A stretch of DNA of 24,880 nucleotides from Bacillota bacterium (lineage in GTDB: Bacteria; Bacillota; Desulfitobacteriia; Desulfitobacteriales; Desulfitobacteriaceae), in NCBI GenBank assembly GCA_023390635.1, contig JAEWCM010000108.1:1-24880 (forward strand), given 5' to 3'. The notes below the pieces were generated by a model that was not told the DNA's origin, searched no databases, and saw only the letters and a program-made list of their open reading frames with translations. Position 1 is the first letter of the stretch. Each line of letters begins with the position of its first letter. The translations under genes and the position numbers were made by a program. This document shows, piece by piece, positions 6,322 through 14,013 of the stretch.

Positions 6322-7014
6322 TTAAAGCACTTTTAACGGATTGATGCTTACACCAGGTCCCATCGTTGATGAAACGCTAATACTGCGGACATATTGTCCT
6401 TTGGCAACAGCCGGTTTGGCTTTAAGAATTACTTCTGCCAAAGTCTTGTAGTTTTCCAACAGCTTTTCTACATCAAATGAAGCTTTACCGATATGAGCGT
6501 GAACAATACCTGCTTTTTCAGCACGATACTCAATCTTACCGGCTTTGATTTCTTTAATCGCACGGGTTACATCCGGAGATACGGTACCTGTCTTGGGGTT
6601 TGGCATCAAGCCCTTAGGACCGAGCACACGGCCTAATTTACCTACAAGACCCATCATATCAGGAGTAGCAACCGCTACGTCAAAACCAAACCAGCCCTGC
6701 TCGATTTTAGCAATCATATCTTCTGCACCAACAAAGTCCGCACCGGCTGCTTCTGCTTCCTTGGCTTTTTCCCCTTTGGCAAAAACCAATACCGTACGGG
6801 TTTTACCTGTACCGTTAGGGAGCACCACCGCACCGCGAATCTGCTGATCGGCATGACGGGTGTCAATACCTAATTTGAAAGCCACATCAATGGTTTCATC
6901 AAATTTTGCCTTGGCATTCTCTTTAACAATTTTTAATGCCTCGGCAGGCTCAAAGAGGGCATTAGCATCAAACGCTTTAGCAGCCTCCGTATATCTTTTA
7001 CCATGTTTAGCCAT
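6322..7014 (-). CDS. rplA: 50S ribosomal protein L1
   Basis: 230 residues, normal length. L1 forms the mobile stalk near the ribosomal E site and in many bacteria represses the L11 operon. Conserved L1 sequence is present throughout: the AFKLGIDTRHADQQIRG region, LVGKLGRVLGPKGLMPNPKTG (about 115-135) and the C-terminal SSTMGPGVSIN. The start is ATG at 7014 (MAKHGKRY), with AGGAGG 7 bases upstream; the in-frame start 30 bases earlier would add a non-family extension and has no ribosome site. It follows rplK after 51 bases. Confidence 0.98.
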   Translation of the reverse strand: MAKHGKRYTEAAKAFDANALFEPAEALKIVKENAKAKFDETIDVAFKLGIDTRHADQQIRGAVVLPNGTGKTRTVLVFAKGEKAKEAEAAGADFVGAEDMIAKIEQGWFGFDVAVATPDMMGLVGKLGRVLGPKGLMPNPKTGTVSPDVTRAIKEIKAGKIEYRAEKAGIVHAHIGKASFDVEKLLENYKTLAEVILKAKPAVAKGQYVRSISVSSTMGPGVSINPLKVL

Positions 7015-7065
7015 TCTTAATCCTCCTTGTGGTGATGCGGGCATTACCCTCCCACAATCTTAATT

Positions 7066-7491
7066 TTACTCAGCAATCTCGACGCCCATGGAACGAGCTG
7101 TTCCTTCAACCATCCGCATTGCTGCTTCAACACTGGCCGCATTCAAATCTTTCATCTTCAGCTCAGCGATTTCCTTAACCTGAGCTTTGGTTACCTTAGC
7201 CACCTTTTTACGGTTAGGCTCACCGGAACCGGATTGAATGTTGGCTGCCTTCTTCAATAATACTGAAGCCGGCGGTGTTTTTGTAATAAAGGTAAATGAA
7301 CGATCTTCATAAACAGTAATTTCAACCGGAATAATCAGACCCGCTTGGTCTTTTGTGCGCTCATTATATTCTTTGCAGAAGCCCATAATGTTGACTCCAT
7401 GCTGACCGAGTGCCGGACCAACCGGAGGTGCCGGTGTAGCCTTACCTGCTGTAATCGCCAATTTTACCATACCAACTACTTTCTTTGCCAT
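7066..7491 (-). CDS. rplK: 50S ribosomal protein L11
   Basis: 141 residues, exact family length. L11 binds the GTPase-associated centre of 23S rRNA, the thiostrepton site, and is needed for RelA-type stringent signalling. Typical motifs: MVKLAITAGKATPAPPVGPALGQ-type N-terminus (Pro-rich, residues about 8-30), the NIMGFCKEYN segment and the C-terminal RNA-binding domain ending EGTARSMGVEI. AAGGAGG stands 8 bases before the ATG. nusG lies 31 bases upstream. Confidence 0.98.
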   Translation of the reverse strand: MAKKVVGMVKLAITAGKATPAPPVGPALGQHGVNIMGFCKEYNERTKDQAGLIIPVEITVYEDRSFTFITKTPPASVLLKKAANIQSGSGEPNRKKVAKVTKAQVKEIAELKMKDLNAASVEAAMRMVEGTARSMGVEIAE

Positions 7492-7522
7492 TGCTTACAC
7501 CTCCTTGCTAAGATAATTATGA

Positions 7523-8050
7523 TCAATCAATCTTCTCAACTTGAGTAAATTCCAGTTCGACAGGAGTTTCCCTTCCGAACATGGAAACAGTGACACGCAG
7601 CTTGCCCTTATCTTCTAAAATTTCCCGGACCGATCCGATGAAATCCTTAAAAGGACCTGCCGTAACTCTCACATTTTGGTTCACAACAAAATCCACCTTT
7701 AGGCGGACGTCTTCCAGACCCATCTGACGCAAAATGCTCACAACCTCATGCTCCAGCAGAGGAATCGGTTTTGCGCCTGTTCCTACAAATCCGGTCACAC
7801 CTGGCGTATTGCGCACAACATACCAAGAGTCATCCGTCATTTCCATTTCGACGAGCACATAGCCGGGAAAAACCTTGCGCTTAGCAACCTTTTTCTTCCC
7901 GTTTTTGATCTCAATCTCGTCTTCCATAGGAACAAGAACACGAAAGATCTTATCTTCCATGCTCATGGATTCTACTCTTTTTTCTAAATTTGTTTTGACC
8001 TTATTCTCGTAACCGGAATAAGTGTGAATCACATACCAATTCTTCGCCAT
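7523..8050 (-). CDS. nusG: Transcription termination/antitermination factor NusG
   Basis: 175 residues. The NGN domain (about 3-110: NWYVIHTYSGYENKVKTNLEKR at the start, VFPGYVLVEM near 62-71 and TPGVTGFVG near 85) binds the RNA polymerase clamp. The KOW domain follows (about 122-150, RVTAGPFKDFIGSVREIL) and contacts Rho or ribosomal S10. The start fits the family, but the only near ribosome site (GAAAG) is weak; a strong GGGAGGA at 8085-8079 lies 28 bases away with a small hairpin between. secE lies 86 bases upstream. Confidence 0.98.
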   Translation of the reverse strand: MAKNWYVIHTYSGYENKVKTNLEKRVESMSMEDKIFRVLVPMEDEIEIKNGKKKVAKRKVFPGYVLVEMEMTDDSWYVVRNTPGVTGFVGTGAKPIPLLEHEVVSILRQMGLEDVRLKVDFVVNQNVRVTAGPFKDFIGSVREILEDKGKLRVTVSMFGRETPVELEFTQVEKID

Positions 8051-8061
8051 CTTTCGTGAGA

Positions 8062-8075
8062 GTCTGTATTCAGAC
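8062..8075 (-). promoter_or_regulatory. Hairpin between a strong Shine-Dalgarno and the nusG start
   Basis: GTCTG-AATA-CAGAC on the minus strand (8075-8062) forms a 5-base-pair stem with a tetraloop. It separates GGGAGGA (8085-8079) from the nusG ATG (8050). Folding shortens the effective spacing from 28 to about 14 bases. A role in setting NusG translation is speculative. Confidence 0.3.
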
Positions 8076-8136
8076 CCATCCTCCCTGCGGAAAATTTATG
8101 GCATTTTTTCCTCTCCATACAGAGCAAACAAAGGAA

Positions 8137-8355
8137 TTAATAAATTCTGGACATAATTGCACTTAATCCGCTATCAACTAACCATAGCAGCAAAGAGACA
8201 AATGCCACCGTAATCAGTACAACTCCTGTATAAGCAATCACCTGTTTGCGGCCAGGCCAATGAACTTTTTTCAGTTCGCTCCAAACGCCACGAAAGAAAT
8301 CTGCCATTTGTGCACCTTTGCTAGGTGCAGCTTCTGTTTTTTTCACTGCGCCCAT
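8137..8355 (-). CDS. secE: Preprotein translocase subunit SecE
   Basis: 72 residues, the short single-span SecE of Gram-positive bacteria. The cytoplasmic amphipathic helix contains the signature WSELKKVHWPGRKQ (25-38), followed by one membrane segment (about 40-62). SecE clamps SecY in the membrane translocon. The ATG at 8355 has AGGA about 10 bases upstream; a few N-terminal residues are non-conserved, so the exact start is less certain than the gene. It lies between rpmG and nusG, the standard Firmicutes order. Confidence 0.97.
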   Translation of the reverse strand: MGAVKKTEAAPSKGAQMADFFRGVWSELKKVHWPGRKQVIAYTGVVLITVAFVSLLLWLVDSGLSAIMSRIY

Positions 8356-8461
8356 CCCATCACATCCTTAAAATAATACGAAATAGCGCTTTTTTTTGAC
8401 TCTATCATGAATCAACAACGCATCCTGGCGTGTAATTGGAAAAGTTTTGTGCAAAAAAAAA

Positions 8462-8611
8462 TTACTTGGTTTCCCTATGAGCGGTGTGAGTCTTACAGAA
8501 CTTGCAGTACTTTTTCACTTCTAACCGATCAGGATTATTCTTTTTATTCTTATTAGTTGCATAATTCCGTTGTTTGCACTCTGTGCATGCTAAAGTAATG
8601 CCAACACGCAT
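8462..8611 (-). CDS. rpmG: 50S ribosomal protein L33, zinc-binding type
   Basis: 49 residues from ATG at 8611 to TAA at 8464-8462. The protein starts MRVGITLACTECKQRNYAT and has the four zinc cysteines as two CxxC pairs (C9/C12 and C35/C38), so it is the zinc-containing (C+) form. L33 sits near the ribosomal E site. GGGAGG stands just upstream of the ATG. It is first in the rpmG-secE-nusG transcript, with a good promoter 55 bases upstream. The T run directly after its stop has no stem and is not a terminator. Confidence 0.97.
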   Translation of the reverse strand: MRVGITLACTECKQRNYATNKNKKNNPDRLEVKKYCKFCKTHTAHRETK

Positions 8612-8665
8612 ATTTCACACCTCCCTAAGTACCCAAAGTATCACAATCTAAGTCATTACTAAAAT

Positions 8666-8694
8666 AATCTATCATAAGATAAAAAGGCTGTCAA
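8666..8694 (-). promoter_or_regulatory. Sigma-A promoter of rpmG-secE-nusG-rplKA
   Basis: Consensus -35 TTGACA (8694-8689), a 17-base spacer and TAGATT (8671-8666) as -10 on the minus strand. It is the only good promoter seen for this block and lies in the 225-base divergent gap with the NlpC/P60 gene. Confidence 0.7.
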
Positions 8695-8836
8695 GGAGAT
8701 ACCTTGAATTCTCTAATTTTCGCTAATTTTTTTAACGCTATTTTGGCATATCGGCTCATTAAGAGTAGGTTTTTATGTTATCATTAAACATATATCCTGT
8801 CAAAAAAATGCCATTCACTGTAATAAGGAGAATAAG

Positions 8837-10018
8837 ATGAAAATTTTCACTAAAAGAATTTTTGTAATTGCCTGCACTTTATCTCTGACTGCCGTCACTT
8901 TTCCCAAAGCTGTGGCTGCCGAAGATTTGCAGCAGAAATTAGATCAATATAAAGCACAAAGCAGTCAGCTTGACTCACAGATTGCCAGTGAGGCTGCCAA
9001 GGAAAAGCAGGCAGAGGCTCAGGTTTTCGCAATGAAACAGTCAATTCAGGTCTTAAATGACAGTATTACCCGTTATCAGACCAGCATCACTGAGCAGGAA
9101 AAAGAAATTCAAGCCTTGAATCTCAAGCAGAAGGAACTGGAAGCTGAAAAAGTTCAACATGAAGAACAGTTGGGTGGTTTGCTGAGAAGTTATTATGAAA
9201 ATGGTATTTCTTCATACTTAGAGGTGCTGTTTAAATCTAAAAGTATTACTGAATTGGTTACCCGAATTGACGAACTTCATTATATTGTAACTTATTATGA
9301 CCAGCTTCATGAAGAAATCGCTTCATTAAATCAGTCCTTGGTTCAGCAAAAAAGCGATATTGAAAAAAAGAATAATGAACTGGCCGCCGCTTTACAGGAA
9401 AAACAATCCAGTCAACAGGCCTTACAAGTAGCTATGCAAAAAGAGCAAAGCTCCCTCTCTCAACTCTCCACCCAAAAAAAGCAAGATCTTGCTGCCTCTA
9501 GTCAATTGCAAGGGCGGATCAATTCAGTCGAACAATTGATCGCCCAGGAAAACCTGGAACGTCAACTGGATGAAGCTGGGAAGGCGGCCGGAATTAATCC
9601 GGGTGCCAATGATCCAGGCACCGGAATCACCACTCCTGTCAAAATCGATCAAAGTACCCAGGCTCTCATTGCATTTGCCGAACAATTTTTAGGAACTCCC
9701 TATGTCTGGGGTGGAACCACTCCATCTCCTGGTTTTGACTGCTCCGGCTTCGTGCAATATGTCTACAAGCATTTCGGCATCAACCTCAACCGAACTTCAG
9801 AAATGCAATATAATGAAGGCACCCCTGTTGCCTATAGTAATTTGAAACCGGGAGACCTGCTGTTCTTCCATACTTATACTTCCGGTGCTTCTCATGTAGG
9901 CATCTACATCGGTAATGGGGTAATGATTGACTCCTCATCCTATGGAGTGGCTTATGACGATATCACCTATTCCTATTGGTCAAGCCGTTATCTTGGAGCG
10001 CGCAGAGTTATCCAATAA
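8837..10018 (+). CDS. Secreted NlpC/P60 peptidoglycan endopeptidase with coiled-coil N-terminus
   Basis: 393 residues. Residues 1-28 are a Sec signal peptide (MKIFTKRIF, hydrophobic core, AVAA cleavage region). Residues about 30-245 form a long Gln/Glu/Lys-rich coiled coil, as in PcsB/CwlO-type hydrolases whose coiled coil is worked by FtsEX. A Gly/Pro/Thr linker (about 246-265) leads to the NlpC/P60 domain: YVWGGTTPSPGFDCSGFVQY with nucleophile C302, then SHVGIYIG with H353. The family cuts the D-Glu to diamino-acid bond of stem peptides. AAGGAG is 6 bases before the ATG. No convincing promoter could be placed upstream, and no ftsEX lies next to it in the window. It converges on cbiC with a 21-base gap. 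Confidence 0.95.
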   Translation: MKIFTKRIFVIACTLSLTAVTFPKAVAAEDLQQKLDQYKAQSSQLDSQIASEAAKEKQAEAQVFAMKQSIQVLNDSITRYQTSITEQEKEIQALNLKQKELEAEKVQHEEQLGGLLRSYYENGISSYLEVLFKSKSITELVTRIDELHYIVTYYDQLHEEIASLNQSLVQQKSDIEKKNNELAAALQEKQSSQQALQVAMQKEQSSLSQLSTQKKQDLAASSQLQGRINSVEQLIAQENLERQLDEAGKAAGINPGANDPGTGITTPVKIDQSTQALIAFAEQFLGTPYVWGGTTPSPGFDCSGFVQYVYKHFGINLNRTSEMQYNEGTPVAYSNLKPGDLLFFHTYTSGASHVGIYIGNGVMIDSSSYGVAYDDITYSYWSSRYLGARRVIQ

Positions 10019-10039
10019 AATAATATTAATTAACAAGCC

Positions 10040-10681
10040 CTATAGCGTTCGGTTAATACTCTGGTAAAGCAGAGCATTGCATATAGCCGCCGCCACATTG
10101 CTTCCTCCCTTTCTTCCCCGGGCAACGATACAAGGGACATGAGCCTGCACAATCAACTCTTTTGATTCAATCACATTCACAAATCCTACCGGAGCACCAA
10201 TGATCAGCTCCGGTAGGATTTTGCCTTGCTGAATCAATTGATAAAGATGGATTAACGCCGTCGGTGCGTTACCCAAGGCAATGATCAGTTTGCCTTCCAG
10301 ACATGCTGCCCTCTCCATGCAAACCACAGCTCTTGTCACCTTACGCTTCCTGGCCTCCTCTGCCACATCCGGATCTGACATAAAACAATACACCTGGCCG
10401 CCCCAGTTTTTTAAAACCGTTTTATTAATACCTGCCGCTGCCATCTGAGTATCAGTCACAATGGAAGCGCCCCCTTTTATGACCTTAAGTCCCTGCTCTA
10501 TCGCACCGGGAGAGAAAAATAAATTATCAGCATAATCAAAATCTGCCGTAGTATGGATCACTCTCTTTATCACCGGCTCTTCCTGAGGGTCGAACTTGCG
10601 GTTCCCCAACTCTTGACTGATGATTTCAAAACTTCGTTTTTCGATCTCCTCAGGGAGAATCTTATCGATCTGATCTGACAT
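10040..10681 (-). CDS. cbiC: Cobalt-precorrin-8 methylmutase CbiC
   Basis: 213 residues, usual length. It moves the C11 methyl group to C12, turning cobalt-precorrin-8 into cobyrinic acid. The catalytic histidine is H43 in RVIHTTADFDYADNL; GGASIVTDTQMAAAGI and the C-terminal IVARGRKGGSNVAAAICNALL are typical. GGAGGAAGG precedes the ATG. It is last in the operon (39 bases after cobA), although it acts before cbiA, which stands upstream. Only 21 bases separate its stop from that of the convergent endopeptidase, and no terminator is visible. Confidence 0.97.
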   Translation of the reverse strand: MSDQIDKILPEEIEKRSFEIISQELGNRKFDPQEEPVIKRVIHTTADFDYADNLFFSPGAIEQGLKVIKGGASIVTDTQMAAAGINKTVLKNWGGQVYCFMSDPDVAEEARKRKVTRAVVCMERAACLEGKLIIALGNAPTALIHLYQLIQQGKILPELIIGAPVGFVNVIESKELIVQAHVPCIVARGRKGGSNVAAAICNALLYQSINRTL

Positions 10682-10720
10682 ATTCCTTCCTCCCTTTTTC
10701 GGCTGCTTCTTTTCCCCAGC

Positions 10721-11248
10721 CTACTTCTCAATACCCTTTCTGGCTCCAATACCTCGATCCAATGGATGTCTTACTTTTCTTATCTCCGATACATAATCAG
10801 CCAAAGCCAGCAATTCCTGATCCGGGTTCCGCCCTGTCAAAACCACCTCCAAACCGAAAGGCTTGGCTTTAATAAACTCAATTAATCTTTCCCGATTCAA
10901 CATTTCTTTGTTCACTGCACCAATGACTTCATCCAATATGAGAAGATCACAAGCTTCCTTACCAGCCTCCGCAATGGCCAACTCTAAATTAATATTGTGA
11001 AGGCGGATTGTCTCGTTTTTTTCTTCTTCCGACATGGCCGGGGAGAAATGCCGTCCCCCTTTGCCACGGATAATCCTGAATCCGTCCAACTTCTCCACCG
11101 CAGTTAATTCTCCCGTATCCCCAGACTTTAAAAACTGAACCAACAAAACTTTTAGACCGCGGCCGCTGGCCCTCAACCCTAATCCCAGAGCAGCGGTGGT
11201 TTTACCCTTACCGTCCCCGCAATAAATATGCACCAGCCCCTGATTCAC
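10721..11248 (-). CDS. cobA: Cob(I)yrinic acid a,c-diamide adenosyltransferase (CobA/CobO/BtuR type)
   Basis: 175 residues. The P-loop at 11-18 (GDGKGKTT) near the start, the VLLVQFLKSGDTGE segment and LLILDEVIGAVNK mark the CobA family, which transfers the adenosyl group of ATP to Co(I) corrinoids. Start is GTG at 11248, with a G-rich ribosome site 6 bases upstream. It follows cbiP, which amidates the adenosylated product. The symbol here means the adenosyltransferase, not the uroporphyrinogen methyltransferase also called cobA. Confidence 0.95.
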   Translation of the reverse strand: MNQGLVHIYCGDGKGKTTAALGLGLRASGRGLKVLLVQFLKSGDTGELTAVEKLDGFRIIRGKGGRHFSPAMSEEEKNETIRLHNINLELAIAEAGKEACDLLILDEVIGAVNKEMLNRERLIEFIKAKPFGLEVVLTGRNPDQELLALADYVSEIRKVRHPLDRGIGARKGIEK

Positions 11249-11278
11249 CGGCAGCCCCCCTCTATCTATGCAAAAAGT

Positions 11279-12799
11279 CTACCGCTCTGCTAAAACATCA
11301 TAAACCTGCTTCATATCCAAACTTTTGCGCAAAGCGGCAGCCAACCGCTCATACTGTTCATCCTTATAGCGAAGCAGATCAAACTTTTCCCTAATCTCTG
11401 CCCCCTCAATCCCTTTCCGTTTCATCAAAGAGAGAATTAGACTCTTTACAAAATCTTCTGAATCAAAAAGGCCATGCAGATATGAACCTATTACCGTACC
11501 CTGCCTATTAACCAAGCCATCCTCTTTCCGCCCGCTTAAACCCGCTACACCTGTAATGTCACTCAAAGGCAAACACTCTCCCAAATTCAGGGTATTTCCC
11601 ATATGAATCTCATAGCCGAAAACTTCTTTTCCCGCTAATGCAGCCAATGGACCTGGAAGAAACCTGAATCTGCCTTTCACCTGAGTACGCACTTTTTGAT
11701 CACTGAAAACTGTCTCGGCATCCAACAGTCCCATCCCGGCCATTTCCCCACCGTGTTCAACATGATAAGGATCGGACAGTTTTTTTCCCAACATTTGATA
11801 GCCCCCGCAGATCCCCATAATTACCGTTCCCTTTTCTTGGGCCTTAAGAATCAAAGCTTCCAGGCCATTTTGCCTGAGCCAACCCAAATCACTCATGGTA
11901 TTCTTGCTGCCGGGAATAATAATCAAGTCAGGAGCTCCCAGATCGGTTGCTTTTTTCACATAGCGGAGAGAAACCCCAGGCACCATTTCAAACGGGTGGA
12001 AATCAGTAAAATTGGACAGCCTGGGCAGATGGATGACTACAATGTCAATTAAGGCGGGAGCATCCCGTCGTTCCAAACGCTCGGACAAACTATCCTCATC
12101 GTCAAGATCTACATCCAGATAAGGAACCACTCCCAGGACAGGCACACCGGTGAGCTTCTTCAATTCTTCCAGACCAGGTTCCAGAATCTTTAAATCTCCC
12201 CGAAACTTATTGATGACAGTACCTTTCACTCTGGCCCGCTCATTTTCATCAAGGAGCATCAAAGTGCCCAGCAAAGAAGCGAAAACTCCTCCCCGGTCAA
12301 TATCACCTACCAACAGGACAGGAGCATCCACCATTTTAGCCATCCCCATATTCACAATATCCTGGGCTTTCAGATTGATCTCAGCAGGACTGCCGGCTCC
12401 CTCCAAAACAATAATATCATTCTCCTCTGCCAAAGACTCATACGCTTTCATGATATGGGGAATTAGCTTCTCTTTACAACGATAATATTCTTGAGCCGTC
12501 ATATTGCCCCAGACTTCCCCATTAACGATCACTTGAGACCCTTGATCACTGGTAGGTTTCAACAAAACCGGATTCATCTTAACACTCGGTTCCACCCCGG
12601 CAGCTTCTGCTTGCATCACCTGGGCCCGTCCCATTTCCAGGCCCTCTTTTGTAATAAAAGAATTAAGGGCCATATTTTGTGATTTGAAAGGAGCCACCCG
12701 GTATCCGTCTTGCTTGAAAATCCTGCATAAACCTGCCGTGACCAAACTCTTACCGGCATTGGACATGGTACCCTGAATCATAATCGGTCTGGCCTTCAT
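11279..12799 (-). CDS. cbiP: Adenosylcobyric acid synthase, glutamine-hydrolysing (CbiP/CobQ)
   Basis: 506 residues. It amidates side chains b, d, e and g of adenosylcobyrinic acid a,c-diamide. The N-terminal ATP-binding domain begins MKARPIMIQGTMSNAGKSLV, with a modified P-loop. The C-terminal class I glutaminase domain has the nucleophile C331 in GICGGYQMLG and H442 in GSYLHGLF. Start is ATG at 12799, with GGAGTG upstream and a family-like N-terminus; an earlier in-frame start would add 26 unrelated residues and overlap the preceding gene. Gap to the ApgM-type gene is 5 bases. Confidence 0.97.
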   Translation of the reverse strand: MKARPIMIQGTMSNAGKSLVTAGLCRIFKQDGYRVAPFKSQNMALNSFITKEGLEMGRAQVMQAEAAGVEPSVKMNPVLLKPTSDQGSQVIVNGEVWGNMTAQEYYRCKEKLIPHIMKAYESLAEENDIIVLEGAGSPAEINLKAQDIVNMGMAKMVDAPVLLVGDIDRGGVFASLLGTLMLLDENERARVKGTVINKFRGDLKILEPGLEELKKLTGVPVLGVVPYLDVDLDDEDSLSERLERRDAPALIDIVVIHLPRLSNFTDFHPFEMVPGVSLRYVKKATDLGAPDLIIIPGSKNTMSDLGWLRQNGLEALILKAQEKGTVIMGICGGYQMLGKKLSDPYHVEHGGEMAGMGLLDAETVFSDQKVRTQVKGRFRFLPGPLAALAGKEVFGYEIHMGNTLNLGECLPLSDITGVAGLSGRKEDGLVNRQGTVIGSYLHGLFDSEDFVKSLILSLMKRKGIEGAEIREKFDLLRYKDEQYERLAAALRKSLDMKQVYDVLAER

Positions 12800-12804
12800 C
12801 TTCC

Positions 12805-14013
12805 TCACTCCTTTATTAAGCGGCCCAATCCTTCTTCTGCAGTTAACCCCACCCCTGTTCCAGCAGGTTTCTCCCAAAGAAACTCTTTAAGATGCTGCCT
12901 TTCTCCCTTCTCTCGAAGGTTCTCCTGCTCCCCACCTAGCTGAGCTAATATGAAAGGTACTGGATCTAGCGCATGCTTTCCATCCCTAGAACGGGTAGCA
13001 TGATCTCCACAGATTAACAGCCTGTGCGCTATCTTCTCCGCTGACAGATAGTCCGCCAGCGGGCCGATCAGCTCCTCATCAATCTTTTTTAAAAACTCGG
13101 CCTTCTGCTTGCCTTGACAGCGATGAGCCGCCTCATCCGCTCCGTTGATATGGATACAGACAAAATCGTGGTCTCTGATCAACCTGATTCCCGTTCGGAG
13201 CTTAGCCCCCAGATCTGTATCCACGTCTCCTGTTCCTCCCTGGATATGAGGAACATCCATCTTCAATGCCTTGCCTATTCCTCGCACGGTCTCGATAGAC
13301 CCTACCATAGCTCCCGAAATTCCATGAAGTGCGAAAAAATCAGGCCATTCCGGCATAACGGACTGCCCCCAGACCCACAGCCCATAGCGTAGACCCCGGC
13401 TGGTGATTAAGCTTCCGTTCATCACCATAAATCGATGTAAGTACTCGGACATTGCCTGAGCCTGTTCACTGTTTCCTTCAACCAGAGGCCAAAGCGCCCT
13501 CGCATTTTCTCCCAAATGATCGTGGGGAGGAAAAGTCTTTACGTCTAAACCGGAAGTCCTCGCCCCTTTAGCGATCACTAAGTTGCGATAGCCACTCATG
13601 GGGACAAACTCCATGATCTCTTCAGGGACCCAAACCTTTTCCAATCCCCGTATCTGCTCAGCCTGGGTCAGATTGCCGCCATTAAAACTTGCCAGTCTGC
13701 CCCTTTCATCTACAGCCACCAAATTGCATCGAAAGAGCAGATCACCCTCTGTAAAAGAGATACCACAAGCCAGGGCCTCCAGTGATGCCCTGCCTTGAGG
13801 ATAAAACCTTTTGTCCACACCCAGCAAGCTCATAATACAAATCGTACTTTCAGGAGCAAAACCCTCCGGACAGGTTTGAAGAGTCCCAAATTCTCCTCTG
13901 CGGGCCAATGCCGTCATATGATGGCAGCGGGCAGCCTGAAGGGGGGTAAGGTCGCCCAATTCGCTACACACTTCATCTCCTAGTCCGTCAATTATTAACA
14001 GAATTGCTTTCAT
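12805..14013 (-). CDS. ApgM-type metalloenzyme of the alkaline phosphatase superfamily, cobamide-operon member
   Basis: 402 residues, like cofactor-independent (archaeal-type) phosphoglycerate mutases and the related proposed homoserine kinases. Two-metal residues are present in order: D9 (LLIIDGLGDE), D293 and H297 (HINGADEAAH), D337 and H338 (ICGDHAT) and H347 (KHALDPVPFIL). The usual nucleophile segment PGSDVAxLS is replaced by PESTICIMS; S56 is still there, but the following acidic residue and the His/Asn are changed. Its ATG overlaps the cobD stop by one base (TAATG), and cbiP follows after 5 bases, so it is built into the operon. Glycolysis is therefore an unlikely job. I infer a cobamide step near CobD: making L-threonine phosphate, or removing phosphate from alpha-ribazole phosphate. 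Neither is proven; family membership is firm, function is not. Confidence 0.85.
   Translation of the reverse strand: MKAILLIIDGLGDEVCSELGDLTPLQAARCHHMTALARRGEFGTLQTCPEGFAPESTICIMSLLGVDKRFYPQGRASLEALACGISFTEGDLLFRCNLVAVDERGRLASFNGGNLTQAEQIRGLEKVWVPEEIMEFVPMSGYRNLVIAKGARTSGLDVKTFPPHDHLGENARALWPLVEGNSEQAQAMSEYLHRFMVMNGSLITSRGLRYGLWVWGQSVMPEWPDFFALHGISGAMVGSIETVRGIGKALKMDVPHIQGGTGDVDTDLGAKLRTGIRLIRDHDFVCIHINGADEAAHRCQGKQKAEFLKKIDEELIGPLADYLSAEKIAHRLLICGDHATRSRDGKHALDPVPFILAQLGGEQENLREKGERQHLKEFLWEKPAGTGVGLTAEEGLGRLIKE

Noticed and set aside
8029..8079. A 16-residue frame starting at ATG right after GGGAGG in the nusG leader
   Set aside because: There is no spacing between the ribosome site and its ATG, and it overlaps the nusG start in another frame; translation is unlikely.
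8356..8461. Possible tRNA-Trp between rpmG and secE, as in some Clostridia
   Set aside because: No cloverleaf, T-loop or Trp anticodon context is present on either strand in this 106-base gap.
8449..8464. T run after the rpmG stop as a terminator
   Set aside because: No stem precedes the T run, and secE follows on the same strand.
8695..8836. Promoter for the NlpC/P60 gene (TTGGCA, 17 bases, TAGGTT)
   Set aside because: The -10 matches only 3 of 6 consensus bases, and neighbouring AT-rich sequence offers equal alternatives; it is not called.
11696..12485. Open frames on the plus strand opposite cbiP
   Set aside because: They are antisense shadows of a clearly conserved gene, with no ribosome sites.
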